A stretch of 64,000 bases of DNA from Anaplasma platys (GCF_012790675.1 NZ_CP046391.1:119729-183728), one strand, 5' to 3'; positions 1-9,613 are shown, counted from the first letter of the stretch. The notes: generated from the letters alone by a model not told the origin. Numbers and translations are program-made.

Positions 1-152
1 TCAATGGGTGGTTTGCGCGTTCTGTAGCCGAGGCAAAAATTTGCTACTGCTGCAGCCTAACTAAGATCTGTTACTTGCTTGCGGAATCTAGAGCACCTTT
101 TTAGCTAGCGATAACGACCCTAGGAGACTTAGCTTCCTTTGCAAGGAGCTGT

Positions 153-1943
153 CTAGTTCTTTTGGCTCTGTGTAGCAGCGTTTCCGTGTGCAGTAAGGAT
201 ATCGCTGTCATGGAGCTTTTTGCCCGATTTACCCGACGAAATGTGGAGACTTTTCCTCAGTTTAGAGGCTGCTTTATTTTTGATTAGGGCTACGAGTTCT
301 GTTGCTTCAGTGGCCGTAAAAGGGTTGTTATCTTGCACTATCTGCTTTGCTTTGTAAAACTCTGTGTGTGTCTTGGTAGCTGTGCTTGCGGGCATTTTGT
401 TCATGTCAGAAGTACTATTGTCTTGGTATGAACATTTTGTTGTTGTGGTCGGGCGACGTTTGTTCTGTTTTACCCCGAGAAGTTTGCCGGCCCTTTTAAG
501 TAGATGACGTCTCCAAGAGACGGTTTTCCTTTTATGGCACGATGTAAAAGTGGCTAGATTGTCGTTGACGGGGTTTATGTCTTCTAGGGATGCAGATTTT
601 TTCGACGGATAGGTACTCAAAGTAGAGCCATGATAACCTGCAGTATTGCACGGACGTTTTTGTGAATCTCCCTTAGATTTACAGAGTTTTTTCCTGATGT
701 TTTGCAAAAAAGCATTTGTCTCAAGTATTGTGGTATTGTGCAACGATACGGCTCCCGCACTGATTTTATGGCCAGTTTTCTGTAGTTTCGCAGTCAGTGA
801 AGTGCAAACAGGAGCAACACGCAGTGGGGTGTGTCCTGTACTACAATTCCTGATTTCAGTAGCAAGTTCACTGTGTGGCATGACAACATATGAACGCTGC
901 ATAGTGCCCAAAGCGCTGAATAGATGCTGTATGTATTGATCGTTACCGCCGGTAAAATTATTTTTTACATCCTCAAACAAAACAAAAAAATCCGTGCAGT
1001 CACCGAAGCATATGCTTTTGCGGTAACCGGTATCGAGCAGCTTTACTATGTGCACTGACCGATTGAGCGCTGGTATTGTTATATATTTACAGACTAATTG
1101 CCGCAGCTTTTTTACCACGTGGTACCAGGCAAATACTTTGCTCGCGAATATTTCTTCTTCTTCGAGTTTGGAAGTAATCCCGGTTATTGCTGTGCTTAAG
1201 GCTGCAAAAATTCCATTTCTACAAGATGTTTCAGCGGGACTGATGTTGCCATTTGCTATGTGTGCTACAACTTTGCTGCTCAGCAGTACTTCCTTCAGTG
1301 CAGTTGGTGATGTAGTTGTGGGGTTGGTGTGAAAATCTGCCCCGAAAAATGTGAGCAGAGTGCAATATTTCTGCCGGCGGTTTTTAGCGAAATACTTCTG
1401 CATGTCCGAGACTATTTCATTTCCGGCTTGTACAATGGTCTGTGCATCAATGCGATGTTGAAGGCTATTGCCTTCAAATTCATGGGCGATAGTTTTGCTC
1501 ACGTAGTCTAGGAACTTGCTGTCATAGATGGTGCAAACTTTGTTTAGCTTGTAAGTTGTGTATAACCTCTCTGCAAGATGCGTTGCTATTAGTGGCAGCT
1601 TTGCAGACATCCTTTGCTCTTCGGTTAGTGGTATTTTCGCGAGCACCCTGGTGAAAATTTCTGTTCCCCAAGCTTTGATGTAGTGGCCACTTTTGGCATG
1701 CGCGAGCATGTTATATGTTCTGTGAGTAGGTCTGAGGTTTTCGTACAGGATGAAAATATAAGGGTTTTCTCTTGAGACTTTATTCACTCCGTGAGTGCTA
1801 ACAATAAAGCTGAACAATCCGGCAAGCGAGTTCATCTGCAGTAATTCTTTGATAAAGGCATGAAACTCTGTGGTGGAAAATAAAGACAGGTGTTCGTCAT
1901 CTATTTCACGACATCTTATCCGGTATGGCAGAGGAGATTGCAT
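153..1943 (-). CDS. Large orphan protein, 596 aa, function unknown
   Basis: I do not recognise this protein. The ATG at 1943 is preceded by AGGAG with 6-nt spacing, so the start is well supported. The first ~400 residues look globular and alpha-helical, with no clear signal peptide or membrane segment. From about residue 400 to the end the protein is rich in Lys, Ser and Thr and strongly basic, with clusters such as RKKLCKSK and HKRKTVSWRR. A basic, disordered C-terminus is common in type IV secretion substrates of this group, but that is only a hint. It may be very distantly related to the 965-aa orphan at 45052-47949: both have an L-x-P-x-H element and similar helical spacing, which is weak evidence. 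It is divergent from thiS and stands alone. Confidence 0.75.
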   Translation of the reverse strand: MQSPLPYRIRCREIDDEHLSLFSTTEFHAFIKELLQMNSLAGLFSFIVSTHGVNKVSRENPYIFILYENLRPTHRTYNMLAHAKSGHYIKAWGTEIFTRVLAKIPLTEEQRMSAKLPLIATHLAERLYTTYKLNKVCTIYDSKFLDYVSKTIAHEFEGNSLQHRIDAQTIVQAGNEIVSDMQKYFAKNRRQKYCTLLTFFGADFHTNPTTTSPTALKEVLLSSKVVAHIANGNISPAETSCRNGIFAALSTAITGITSKLEEEEIFASKVFAWYHVVKKLRQLVCKYITIPALNRSVHIVKLLDTGYRKSICFGDCTDFFVLFEDVKNNFTGGNDQYIQHLFSALGTMQRSYVVMPHSELATEIRNCSTGHTPLRVAPVCTSLTAKLQKTGHKISAGAVSLHNTTILETNAFLQNIRKKLCKSKGDSQKRPCNTAGYHGSTLSTYPSKKSASLEDINPVNDNLATFTSCHKRKTVSWRRHLLKRAGKLLGVKQNKRRPTTTTKCSYQDNSTSDMNKMPASTATKTHTEFYKAKQIVQDNNPFTATEATELVALIKNKAASKLRKSLHISSGKSGKKLHDSDILTAHGNAATQSQKN

Positions 1944-2116
1944 TTGTTGCTCCTACATTTTATGTCAGATTAGACATAATTGATATAGATGTCCACAATG
2001 AATTGGCCTTGGTGCTGTAGGTGAATTATTAGTAAGAGTAGAAGTATTGATAGCTAGGTGATTACTATGTATCTAACATGTGATATATGTCTCTCGTATA
2101 TATTCCCTATTGTGGC

Positions 2117-2326
2117 ATGAGTAGTAGCATCGAAATTTTTGTTAGTGGAAAGACCGAGAAAATAACTGCAGGGAGCACTGTGCTTACCGTTGTGGAGCAA
2201 TGTGCCTTACGAGAACCGTTTGCTATCGCAGTAAACAAAGTATTGGTAACCAAGGCCGATTACGGTGAAAAAACTCTGAAAGATGGGGACATTGTCGATG
2301 TTGTTCGTCCGATGCAGGGTGGATGA
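2117..2326 (+). CDS. thiS: ThiS sulfur carrier protein
   Basis: Small ubiquitin-like sulfur carrier that delivers thiocarboxylate sulfur to the thiazole ring of thiamine. The C-terminus ends in the diagnostic Gly-Gly (VRPMQGG) that is adenylated and thiocarboxylated. The core IEIFVSGKTEKI and KDGDIVDVV match the beta-grasp fold. From the ATG at 2117 it is 69 aa, the usual length; an upstream ATG at 2087 would add 10 residues that do not fit the family. No strong ribosome site precedes either. It lies directly upstream of thiG, its reaction partner, so the pair is probably one transcript. Confidence 0.9.
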   Translation: MSSSIEIFVSGKTEKITAGSTVLTVVEQCALREPFAIAVNKVLVTKADYGEKTLKDGDIVDVVRPMQGG

Positions 2327-2369
2327 CCTAAATAGCAGAATGTCGTAGATATTGTTTGGGAGATTTTCA

Positions 2370-3149
2370 GTGTGGAGTGTGTACGGTGTAAGCCTCAATA
2401 GTAGGTTGTTTTTGGGGTCTGCACAGTTTCCGTCTCCTGCAATCTTTCAAAAATCAGTAAACAGTTCGGGAACGGAAGTTATAACCGTCTCGCTATCAAG
2501 GCAAATGCCAGGAAGCGCCGGGGGGCAAGACTTTTGGGATATAGTTAAACAAAGTGGCTGTCGGGTTCTCCCTAATACTGCAGGCTGTTGTACAGTGAAA
2601 GATGCTGTCTTAATGGCTCAGATGGCTCGAGAGATATTCAACACTTCCTGGATAAAGCTGGAGGTAATAGGGGATGACTATACTTTGCAACCTGATGTAA
2701 TAGCGCTTTGCGAAGCTGCTAAAGAACTTATAAGCCAGGGGTTTGATGTATTTCCATACTGCACTGATGACCTGATATGTTGCAAACGTTTGATCGACTG
2801 CGGGTGCCGGGTTATCATGCCAGGCATTGCTCCTATAGGGTCGGGTATGGGTGTCCTGAATGAGCATAGTTTGCGCCTCCTCAGAGATAGGAATAAGGAC
2901 GTAACTATAATTGTTGATGCAGGCATTGGCAGGCCTTCCGATGCGGCTAAGGTTATGGAGATGGGGATTGACGGTGTTTTGATAAACAGTGCTGTGGCAC
3001 GGGCGTTAGACCCCAGCGGCATGGCGTTGGCATTTAAGTATGCAGTGGACAGCGGCCATATCGGATACAATGCCGGAATAATAAACAAAAGAGACCTGGC
3101 GGTAGCTAGCACAAATTTAGTGGACACCCCATTTTGGCATAGACAATGA
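2370..3149 (+). CDS. thiG: ThiG thiazole synthase
   Basis: Condenses deoxyxylulose 5-phosphate, dehydroglycine and ThiS-bound sulfur into thiazole phosphate for thiamine synthesis. Family signatures are NSRLFLGSAQF near the start, LPNTAGC, and WIKLEVIGDD, whose Lys is the expected Schiff-base residue, followed by the phosphate-binding stretches MPGIAPIGSGMG and VDAGIGRPSDAA. The frame is open from a TTG at 2352, but GTG at 2370 has GGGAG six bases upstream and gives 259 aa, the normal length, so I prefer it. It follows thiS by about 45 nt. Confidence 0.93.
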   Translation: MWSVYGVSLNSRLFLGSAQFPSPAIFQKSVNSSGTEVITVSLSRQMPGSAGGQDFWDIVKQSGCRVLPNTAGCCTVKDAVLMAQMAREIFNTSWIKLEVIGDDYTLQPDVIALCEAAKELISQGFDVFPYCTDDLICCKRLIDCGCRVIMPGIAPIGSGMGVLNEHSLRLLRDRNKDVTIIVDAGIGRPSDAAKVMEMGIDGVLINSAVARALDPSGMALAFKYAVDSGHIGYNAGIINKRDLAVASTNLVDTPFWHRQ

Positions 3150-3665
3150 TGAGATCCTCAGTGTTTTCCTACACCAGCTATACCTTAACTTTCTCTCCTA
3201 ATAATTTCCATGACGTATAGCCTAATCAGCGCATAGTCTACGGTTTACTCTATTGCAAGGCGTTTGTGATGTTAGTTTAATTTAATAAATAACTTATTGG
3301 TGGCGATACCAACTGTAGCACAGTTGAACAGGGGATAGGTAAGAGTTTTGTGAAGTGAGACATTTGTATTTACCGGCAGTAACTTATGGAAGCTTGTGTG
3401 GCACAAGATCGCTCTCACAGCGACGCAAGGTGCTATTGGCGCGGATATGCTGTTTAACTTTATGTTGCTGCCCTAATGCGCTGCTCTGGCGTGTTTCATG
3501 TCTGCTAAACATGGCGGTACAGCTGAGAGTACATATGTTCCTGGCGCTGGTTACCAATGCAGTGGTCCCCATTAGGGCGGATCATCGTTTTTATTTCCAC
3601 GCAGCAATGCGACACGCCTCTTCTGGAGACATTGCACCGATAAAGAGCCCTCTACGCGCCAGGGG
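3150..3665. other. Gene-poor spacer between thiG and a DUF2628 gene
   Basis: About 515 nt between two convergent genes. Short frames exist on both strands (for example 3355-3714 plus) but none has a ribosome site or recognisable sequence, and the longest runs into the neighbouring gene antisense. I see no RNA gene or clear terminator. Confidence 0.5.
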
Positions 3666-4079
3666 CTATATAGTAGATGTGGTGTGTGCCTCGGCGGGGG
3701 CATCGCCCACTTGAATTTCGTCAGGCTTTTTATTTCTCTCCATAAATCTAAGCTTTGCATGCAGCACGCTATTTGCAAGCAACACATCCGCAAGGCCGTA
3801 ACTTTTTCTTTCTAGCCGGCTTTTCATCCAATCGTTGAAAGAAAAACCTGCATACAGTTTTATTGTCAACTCAGCAAGCAAGTAAAACTGCAGCGAAATC
3901 ACGCCGCTGCTGTGTAGCATGTAAGTGGCAGTTGAAGCCATGAACAGCAGTGCCGACATCAGCCAAAGCCCCTTGCACATGGAGTAGAAAAACGTGAACA
4001 GGAAGGCTCCCATGGTAAACCCATCACGTACATACACGGTTTTACCAGAGGCATGAGTGTAGACATGGAAGAAGTTCAT
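3666..4079 (-). CDS. DUF2628 small membrane protein
   Basis: 137 aa from the ATG at 4079; a GTG at 4094 is in frame, but the purine box AGTAGG overlaps it and sits 13-14 nt before the ATG. The N-terminus MNFFHVYTHASG, the VRDGFTMGAFLF segment, two hydrophobic stretches (about residues 22-50 and 58-75), and a later GFSFNDWMKSRLERKSYG element match the DUF2628 layout seen in alphaproteobacteria. It is probably an inner-membrane protein of unknown role. It converges on thiG and is divergent from gltX. Confidence 0.7.
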   Translation of the reverse strand: MNFFHVYTHASGKTVYVRDGFTMGAFLFTFFYSMCKGLWLMSALLFMASTATYMLHSSGVISLQFYLLAELTIKLYAGFSFNDWMKSRLERKSYGLADVLLANSVLHAKLRFMERNKKPDEIQVGDAPAEAHTTSTI

Positions 4080-4304
4080 GCTATCGCGAAACACCTACTA
4101 AGGCGGCAATTCTAAAATGAAAATGATCACAGGTAAATCATAAAGATTATGGTCGTTATATAGTTCTCCCCCGGAATTAAGGAGTTTGCTGTGCAAGCAT
4201 TGCAGTTATCGGTTATAGTCTTCGGGCTGTAGCTTGATGTTGTAATACTAAATTGGGTATCGGCAAACTGAGCTGTGGTAGAGAGGTTTTAGGGGGTAGG
4301 TTTC

Positions 4305-5630
4305 ATGATAACAAGGTTTGCTCCTAGTCCTACTGGGTACATACACATAGGTAACATAAGGACGGCACTGGTGTGCTGGTTGTATGCTCGGAAGCTGTCA
4401 GGTGAGTTTATACTTCGTATTGATGATACGGATGTTAGCAGGTCGGAAGAGAAATATGTGACAGCTCTTAAAAGAGATCTGGAGTGGCTGCATCTACACT
4501 GGGATAGTTATTTTGAGCAACGGGCGAGAATAGATAGATACGACGAAGTATTTAATTCTCTGCTCCAGTCTGGTGATATTTATCCATGCTATGAAACGCA
4601 GGAAGAGCTTGCTGTAAAAAGGAGCATGTTGCTTAAAATGGGGCTACCTCCCATATACGACAGAAGTGCTTTGAATATGACTGAAAAGGAGAAGCGCAAC
4701 TTAGCTTGCAGGCTGCCGTATTTTAGGTTGAAAATAGATCAGAACAGAGAAGTCTCATGGCATGACGAAGTGCGTGGCAAAGTTATCTTTCAAGGCAAAA
4801 ATATCAGTGATCCTATCATCAGGCGCACCGATGGAACGTACACATACATGTTTCCGTCGGTGATTGATGATATTGACCATTCAGTTACTCACATAGTGAG
4901 AGGGGAAGATCACGTAAGTAACACGGCAACCCAGATATGTATAATAGATGTTCTAAAGGCTAAAGTTCCAACGTTTGCCCACCTTCCATTGGTGTATGTT
5001 GGCGATTCGAAAGTTTCTAAAAGAGAAGGAGGAAGCGCCATTCAAGTTCGTCAATTGAGGGAACTTGGCATAGATGCGATGGCAATTAATAGTCATCTTG
5101 CAAGGTTAGGGACATCACTTCCCATTGAGCCCTGCTGCGATATGAGTGTGCTGGTGGAATCATTTGACATCAAGACTTTTAACCAGGCTCCGGTGAAATT
5201 TTCCGTAGAGGACCTGACGAAGTTTAATAGCAAAATATTGCAAGGGATGTCTTTTTCCACGATTAGGGCTGCTTTAGAGAGCAGGGGTATAGAGTGTTCA
5301 GAATCTTTCTGGCATCTGGTGAGGAATAACATATCTGTTGTTGAAGATGTAAAACATTGGGTTAATGTGTGCACAGGTCAAATTACGTCTGTTGTTGCTG
5401 AAGCAGATAGAGAATTCTTAAAAACGGCATTGGGCCTGCTGCCCGAAGCTGAACTTGATGGGCATACAGCGCAGGTTTGGCTAGATAAGGTGCAAAAAGT
5501 TTCTAATCGCAGTACGAAAGAGGTGCTTTTACTTCTGCGACTAGCCATTACTGGGTTAAACAAGGGCCCCAGTTTGGCTAAGCTTTTACCGTTTATTGGT
5601 AGGAAGGAAGTGGTGCGTCGACTCTGCTAA
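4305..5630 (+). CDS. gltX: Glutamyl-tRNA synthetase
   Basis: Class I aminoacyl-tRNA synthetase that charges tRNA with glutamate, 441 aa. The N-terminus TRFAPSPTGYIHIGNIRTA carries the HIGH-type motif (HIGN), and KVSKREGG is the KMSKS equivalent. RGEDHVSNTATQ and YTYMFPSVIDDIDH are standard GlxRS active-site blocks. The ATG at 4305 is preceded by AGGGGGTAGG. Many Rickettsiales carry two gltX copies, and because they lack GlnRS one copy charges tRNA-Gln for later amidation; which one this is cannot be decided from sequence here. The spacer after it leads to tRNA-His. Confidence 0.95.
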   Translation: MITRFAPSPTGYIHIGNIRTALVCWLYARKLSGEFILRIDDTDVSRSEEKYVTALKRDLEWLHLHWDSYFEQRARIDRYDEVFNSLLQSGDIYPCYETQEELAVKRSMLLKMGLPPIYDRSALNMTEKEKRNLACRLPYFRLKIDQNREVSWHDEVRGKVIFQGKNISDPIIRRTDGTYTYMFPSVIDDIDHSVTHIVRGEDHVSNTATQICIIDVLKAKVPTFAHLPLVYVGDSKVSKREGGSAIQVRQLRELGIDAMAINSHLARLGTSLPIEPCCDMSVLVESFDIKTFNQAPVKFSVEDLTKFNSKILQGMSFSTIRAALESRGIECSESFWHLVRNNISVVEDVKHWVNVCTGQITSVVAEADREFLKTALGLLPEAELDGHTAQVWLDKVQKVSNRSTKEVLLLLRLAITGLNKGPSLAKLLPFIGRKEVVRRLC

Positions 5631-5866
5631 TAGTTCTTAAGTTATACGCTGTTGAGTTCTTCAGATGCAGTTGCTTTAGTTTTCGTGCTGCTGCCATTGC
5701 TCGAGTGCTATGTGCCATACCAGGCCATGAGAGGACGCGGTTTTTTGTTTGTTGCAACACTCTTGTTTACCCAAACGGGAACATGCATATTACCTTGCAC
5801 AGAGGCCTTAGTGTTACATGTGATGCTTGATCAAAGCTGTGAGATATGGTAGTTGTTTGTGTCCGT

Positions 5867-5941
5867 GGCGGGCGTAGCTCAGTTGGTTAGAGCATCAGTT
5901 TGTGGCACTGAAGGTCGCCAGTTCGATCCTGGTCGCTCGCC
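5867..5941 (+). tRNA. tRNA-His (GTG)
   Basis: Cloverleaf found by eye: acceptor GCGGGCG (5868-5874) pairs with CGCTCGC (5934-5940) with one G-T; D-arm TAGCTCAGTTGGTTAGAGC; anticodon GTG inside CAGTTTGTGGCACTG; T-arm CCAG-TTCGATC-CTGG. A G at 5867 faces a C discriminator at 5941, the G-1:C73 pair recognised by ordinary bacterial HisRS. The CCA end is not encoded. The cognate hisS is at 49034 in this window. Confidence 0.93.
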
Positions 5942-6084
5942 CGGTTAGGCGCATATCCTTGTTGGGAAAATTGCCTTCCAAAGGAGTCCGTAATGTGTCG
6001 CGGTCAGTGCTTGTTGTGAACAAAGGGTTTTGACACTAGTTAGTTTTTTGTTAGAATTCTGCTCCTGACCTATCTAGTAGTTAT

Positions 6085-7281
6085 ATGATGTTTCGCTGGT
6101 TTCCCGGTCTGTGCGTTTTTTTGTTTCTGATTTGTCAAGGTGACTTCTCGCATGCTTCTGTAAAGGCAGAAGCCATAGTGGACGATAAGGTGATTACTAG
6201 CCTGGATGTCGATTCTAGGGGGAAGGCGAATTATTTCTTCTACCGCACCTCATATGCCGAGGGCAACAGGGGAGAGGTCTTGCAGTCGCTAATAGATGAA
6301 GCGGTTCTGGAGATAGAGGCCAAGGGGCTTGGTATTACAGTTGAGAAGGAGGAATTGGAGCAGGAGACAGAAAGACTGTTGTCTGCACTCGGTGTATGTG
6401 CTGGACAGTCTTTGGAATTGTGTGCTGAAGAGAATGGCTTGGATCTCAAGACAATTCAGGCGCATCTGAGGTCAAGAGTGATTTGGAGTAAGATTCTTGC
6501 GGCCAAGGTGGTGCCGTTTCTTTCCGTTACTAATGATGAGGTGGACAATTTTATTGCCGAAACAAAGTCAAATGGGCTCGAGACGGTGCTAGATATGGAG
6601 CAGGTTTTTGTGCCCTTGAGAGCCGGTTCGGTTCTTGATTTGGTGGTTGGTGAGCTGCAGAAGGGTGTTGGTCTTGACAAGATTGCTGAGAGATACAGGG
6701 AGCATGGAGTGTATGTAGACCACACTGTTGGGGCATCGCTAGCTATGTTTTCTCAGGATATAAAGAAAGTGCTACGCCAGGCTGAGGTTGGCGAGATAGT
6801 AGGTCCTATAAAGATAGATCGCGGCTATTTATTGTTGAAGCTTTTTAGCAAGGTCAGGGTGAGAAAGAGCTTTATGAATAGTGTTGCCAGCATGAAGCAG
6901 CTTTCTGTTCCAGCAAAAGAGGCTAAGGGAGTTGCTGCGGTCATGGATGGTGTAAAAGGTGGGGGATGCCTATCTTTTGAGGATGCAGCAAAAAGGGTAG
7001 GTTTTGAGTCGGTGGATCTGGAAGTGCTAGTGAAGGACTTGTCATCCAAGTTGCAGTCGATGCTTGAACACGCGAAGTTTGGTGAGGTGTTGCGCTCTGA
7101 GGGTAGTGATGGTACTGATAAGGTAAGTTTTGTAGTTCTTTGTAGTCTGAAGGATTCCGACGAAGTTAGACCTGAAGAGGTGGCGCGGATAAAACAGATG
7201 GTGTACACAGACAAGATTGTTAACGCGAGCTCCAGGCTGATGGGGGCCATGAAGGCACGTCACTTCATTAAGAAGTTGTAG
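6085..7281 (+). CDS. surA: SurA-like periplasmic peptidyl-prolyl isomerase/chaperone
   Basis: 398 aa. A Sec signal peptide is clear: Arg at residue 4, then GLCVFLFLICQG and a likely cleavage after SHA. The mature N-terminus (VKAEAIVDDKVITSLDVDSR) is the typical SurA N-domain opening, followed by helices LQSLIDEAVLEIEAKGLGI. A parvulin-like segment around residues 165-255 (MEQVFVPLRAG to GPIKIDRGYLLLKL) is diverged, so isomerase activity is uncertain. The expected role is folding or transport of outer-membrane proteins. It is followed after 16 nt by rsmD on the same strand. Confidence 0.8.
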   Translation: MMFRWFPGLCVFLFLICQGDFSHASVKAEAIVDDKVITSLDVDSRGKANYFFYRTSYAEGNRGEVLQSLIDEAVLEIEAKGLGITVEKEELEQETERLLSALGVCAGQSLELCAEENGLDLKTIQAHLRSRVIWSKILAAKVVPFLSVTNDEVDNFIAETKSNGLETVLDMEQVFVPLRAGSVLDLVVGELQKGVGLDKIAERYREHGVYVDHTVGASLAMFSQDIKKVLRQAEVGEIVGPIKIDRGYLLLKLFSKVRVRKSFMNSVASMKQLSVPAKEAKGVAAVMDGVKGGGCLSFEDAAKRVGFESVDLEVLVKDLSSKLQSMLEHAKFGEVLRSEGSDGTDKVSFVVLCSLKDSDEVRPEEVARIKQMVYTDKIVNASSRLMGAMKARHFIKKL

Positions 7282-7297
7282 TAGTGTCTTTGAAATT

Positions 7298-7849
7298 ATG
7301 ATACGGATTACGTCGGGCGATTTTCGCGGTAGGAGGATTTTTACCGGCAATGCCCTGAAAGCGCGCCCTGCGATGGCGGTAATTAGGGAGGCCATATTCA
7401 ACATATTGCGCTCCTATATATCGATGGAAGGCCTCAACGTATGCGACCTATTTTGCGGGAGTGGTTCCCTGTCATTTGAGTCGTTATCTCGGGGTGCTGC
7501 TTATGCCAGTATGGTAGATGTTCACGCTCCCCATTTGAAGTTGGTAAAACGTACGGCAGCGAGCTTAGGGGTTGAACAACGGCTGGTTACCATATGTCGC
7601 GATGTTCAGTGTCTTGGAAAAGCAGAACGCCGCCACGATTTATCTTTTGTTGATCCACCCTATGATTCTCCTTTTCTTGTTGAAATATCATTGCGTGCAT
7701 TGCTAGAAGGTGGCTGGTGCTCCGAAGGAAGCATAGTTGTATTGCGGGTTCGGGGTGGTGAGAAGTTTACCATTCCAGAGAGATATGAGCTAATTGACCA
7801 CCGCGTCTATCACGGTGCAGAGGTTTTGTTTCTCCGTGCTACTGTCTGA
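7298..7849 (+). CDS. rsmD: 16S rRNA (guanine966-N2)-methyltransferase RsmD
   Basis: S-adenosylmethionine-dependent methyltransferase acting on 16S rRNA in the small subunit, 183 aa, normal length. It starts MIRITSGDFRGRRI, contains VREAIFNIL-like IREAIFNILRS, the SAM-binding loop CDLFCGSGSLSFESLSRGA, and the catalytic motif IV VDPPYDSP. It is probably cotranscribed with the SurA-like gene 16 nt upstream; no ribosome site is obvious before the ATG. Confidence 0.93.
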   Translation: MIRITSGDFRGRRIFTGNALKARPAMAVIREAIFNILRSYISMEGLNVCDLFCGSGSLSFESLSRGAAYASMVDVHAPHLKLVKRTAASLGVEQRLVTICRDVQCLGKAERRHDLSFVDPPYDSPFLVEISLRALLEGGWCSEGSIVVLRVRGGEKFTIPERYELIDHRVYHGAEVLFLRATV

Positions 7850-8031
7850 TTGAAATTTTCTATCTTATTGTGTATGGTCAGCGCGCATTTTCGTAGAGTC
7901 TTGCAGAAGTTTTTACGCATCTCTGGCAGAGCTTGCAGCTCTGGAATACACTGTTTAATTTTTGTGCTCAAATGTGTTGTAGTTCGAAAAGTTAATGCAA
8001 TTCATTTAGTTTTGGCAAAGAAAAGTTGCAG

Positions 8032-8056
8032 AACATTGTTGTAATGCAACAATGTT
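8032..8056. terminator. Perfect 10-bp inverted repeat between convergent genes
   Basis: AACATTGTTG (8032-8041) and CAACAATGTT (8047-8056) form a perfect 10-bp stem with a 5-nt loop TAATG. It lies between rsmD (plus) and the AEC transporter (minus), where a bidirectional transcription stop would be expected. There is no T-run on either side, so it is not a textbook intrinsic terminator. The rest of the 373-nt spacer 7850-8222 holds nothing I recognise. Confidence 0.45.
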
Positions 8057-8222
8057 ATTGGCGTGCTTCGAAGAGGATAGTTGCTTAAATGCACCTTATA
8101 GGTGTGTTCCGTTGCATGTTCTGTGCATGCGTCTCTCTGCCGTGGAATAAGGTAATTAGCCACGGGCGTGGCAGCAGCGCGCATCCCATTTGTGCCTTGC
8201 AGGGTTCAAGCGCGGATCTTTT

Positions 8223-9146
8223 TTACGTATGTACGTGGAATAACAACGATATCATCAGCGGCACGTAAAACATGCCGATGACCGTGCTGATCAGCAGTAT
8301 CATCGCAGCGCGATCCGGGTGATAATTGAGCACTGATGATAAAATGACTCCCGTTGTTGATACAGGTATTATCGCCAAAAGCATGAGTGCCTGATATGCC
8401 TGGTAGTCATACCAGCCAGGGCCAATTTTATCCAGTAGTATCAACCCTATCATCAGCAAAGGCCAAGCCAGGTACTTTATCACTACGGTCAGAATCACTA
8501 ACTTGAAGTCGATGGAAAAGTCTTTAATGTTCGCTATGGAGATGCCAATGAGCAGTGTGCCCAAGATCATATTGGTGTTGGTCATGCCTGCTACTGTACC
8601 TGTCAAGAAGGCAGGTATCTGCACTTTGTAGTAATTAAGTAACAGTGCGGCAATTGCGGTGTAAAACACCGGGAGTGCGGCTAATCTTTTCGCGCACTGT
8701 ACGGGAGTGTACAGTCTTTGAGTTACTATATAGAACCCAAAGCTATTCTCGAAAAACAGCATTCCCACATAGCACAGCAAATATACTGATACCGTATCTT
8801 CGTCAAACAACGCTATTGCCACAGGCAATCCGAAAAAGCCCATGGCAGTACTTCCTGAGCTGAATGCTAGCATGTTTCGGGTGTGATCTCTGAATGTCAA
8901 GGCAGACACTTTGTATACTGCATATGACATCATGCAACAGATCAAAAATGTTATGAGCGGTAACGACACATAAGCAGGGCTGATTTCGGTTTTCAAAATT
9001 CCAAAAAACACTACAGTTGGGCTGATGACATAAAAAAGCAACTTGCCAATAGTTGCACTGTCGAGCTTGATTAATTTACCAGCAATGTATCCCAGGAGGA
9101 TAGTTGCGTACAAAGGCATGACTTTGAACAGCAAAACAAGGAACAT
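8223..9146 (-). CDS. AEC-family (auxin efflux carrier-like) membrane transporter
   Basis: 307 aa with about ten hydrophobic segments over its full length and an internal repeat, as in the AEC/bile-acid-type fold. The N-terminus MFLVLLFKVMPLYATILLGYIAG and the segment LAFSSGSTAMGFFGLPVA match bacterial AEC proteins, some of which export malate or other organic acids. The substrate cannot be read from sequence. The ATG at 9146 has only a weak ribosome site. It follows the NDUFS4-like gene on the same strand by about 100 nt. Confidence 0.85.
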   Translation of the reverse strand: MFLVLLFKVMPLYATILLGYIAGKLIKLDSATIGKLLFYVISPTVVFFGILKTEISPAYVSLPLITFLICCMMSYAVYKVSALTFRDHTRNMLAFSSGSTAMGFFGLPVAIALFDEDTVSVYLLCYVGMLFFENSFGFYIVTQRLYTPVQCAKRLAALPVFYTAIAALLLNYYKVQIPAFLTGTVAGMTNTNMILGTLLIGISIANIKDFSIDFKLVILTVVIKYLAWPLLMIGLILLDKIGPGWYDYQAYQALMLLAIIPVSTTGVILSSVLNYHPDRAAMILLISTVIGMFYVPLMISLLFHVHT

Positions 9147-9249
9147 AACAGAACTTCAAATCCACCGGGATAGCAATTTATGGAGGTACTTTACCACAAG
9201 TGAGAATTCACTCACAACACATTATGTCATACCTATCCTGCGAAACTAT

Positions 9250-9558
9250 CTACAAACTCCTGTTTCTTAAGAAATTTTCCGCGTAAGACTTCTGGATTCT
9301 TTTTGAAGTGTGATCTTTGAGCACAACATATGGGATTTTTTTTGCCTCTACATATGCTATGGCTTCATCTTTGCTCCCAAAGCACAAGCGCACCTGCTGG
9401 CTTGTTTCTTCAGTGCCAGTCCATCCCATCAGTGGCTCTATATACTGTGAGCTCGAAGGCTCGAACTCCACGTACCACATATTGTTACGAAATGTACCGG
9501 ACTGCATCACGTTTTTCGCTGGTCTCCGGACCACCGCATACGCCTGACTCTTGCTCAC
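9250..9558 (-). CDS. NDUFS4-like accessory subunit of NADH dehydrogenase (complex I)
   Basis: 102 aa protein of the ETC complex I subunit (NDUFS4/18 kDa) family. Recognisable parts are the N-terminal VVRRPAKNVMQSG (family pattern I-x-R-P-x-K-x-x-M-Q-S-G), WYVEFEP, PLMGWTGTEET and the Lys/Arg-rich C-terminus RIQKSYAENFLRNR. It is found in alphaproteobacteria and mitochondria, where it stabilises the peripheral arm of complex I. It is divergent from xseB with only 55 nt between them. Confidence 0.9.
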   Translation of the reverse strand: MSKSQAYAVVRRPAKNVMQSGTFRNNMWYVEFEPSSSQYIEPLMGWTGTEETSQQVRLCFGSKDEAIAYVEAKKIPYVVLKDHTSKRIQKSYAENFLRNRSL

Positions 9559-9613
9559 TTGTAATAATTTATAGAAGAGGTACGATTACGGAAGTCTATC
9601 ATATAAACGGTAA

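Noticed and set aside
1..152. Near-palindrome AGCTTCCTTTGCAAGGAGCT at 131-150 as terminator of the 596-aa gene
   Set aside because: The stem has a bulge and is not followed by a T-run on the minus strand.
2678..3127. 149-aa frame antisense to thiG
   Set aside because: It mirrors a well-supported gene, has no ribosome site and no recognisable sequence.
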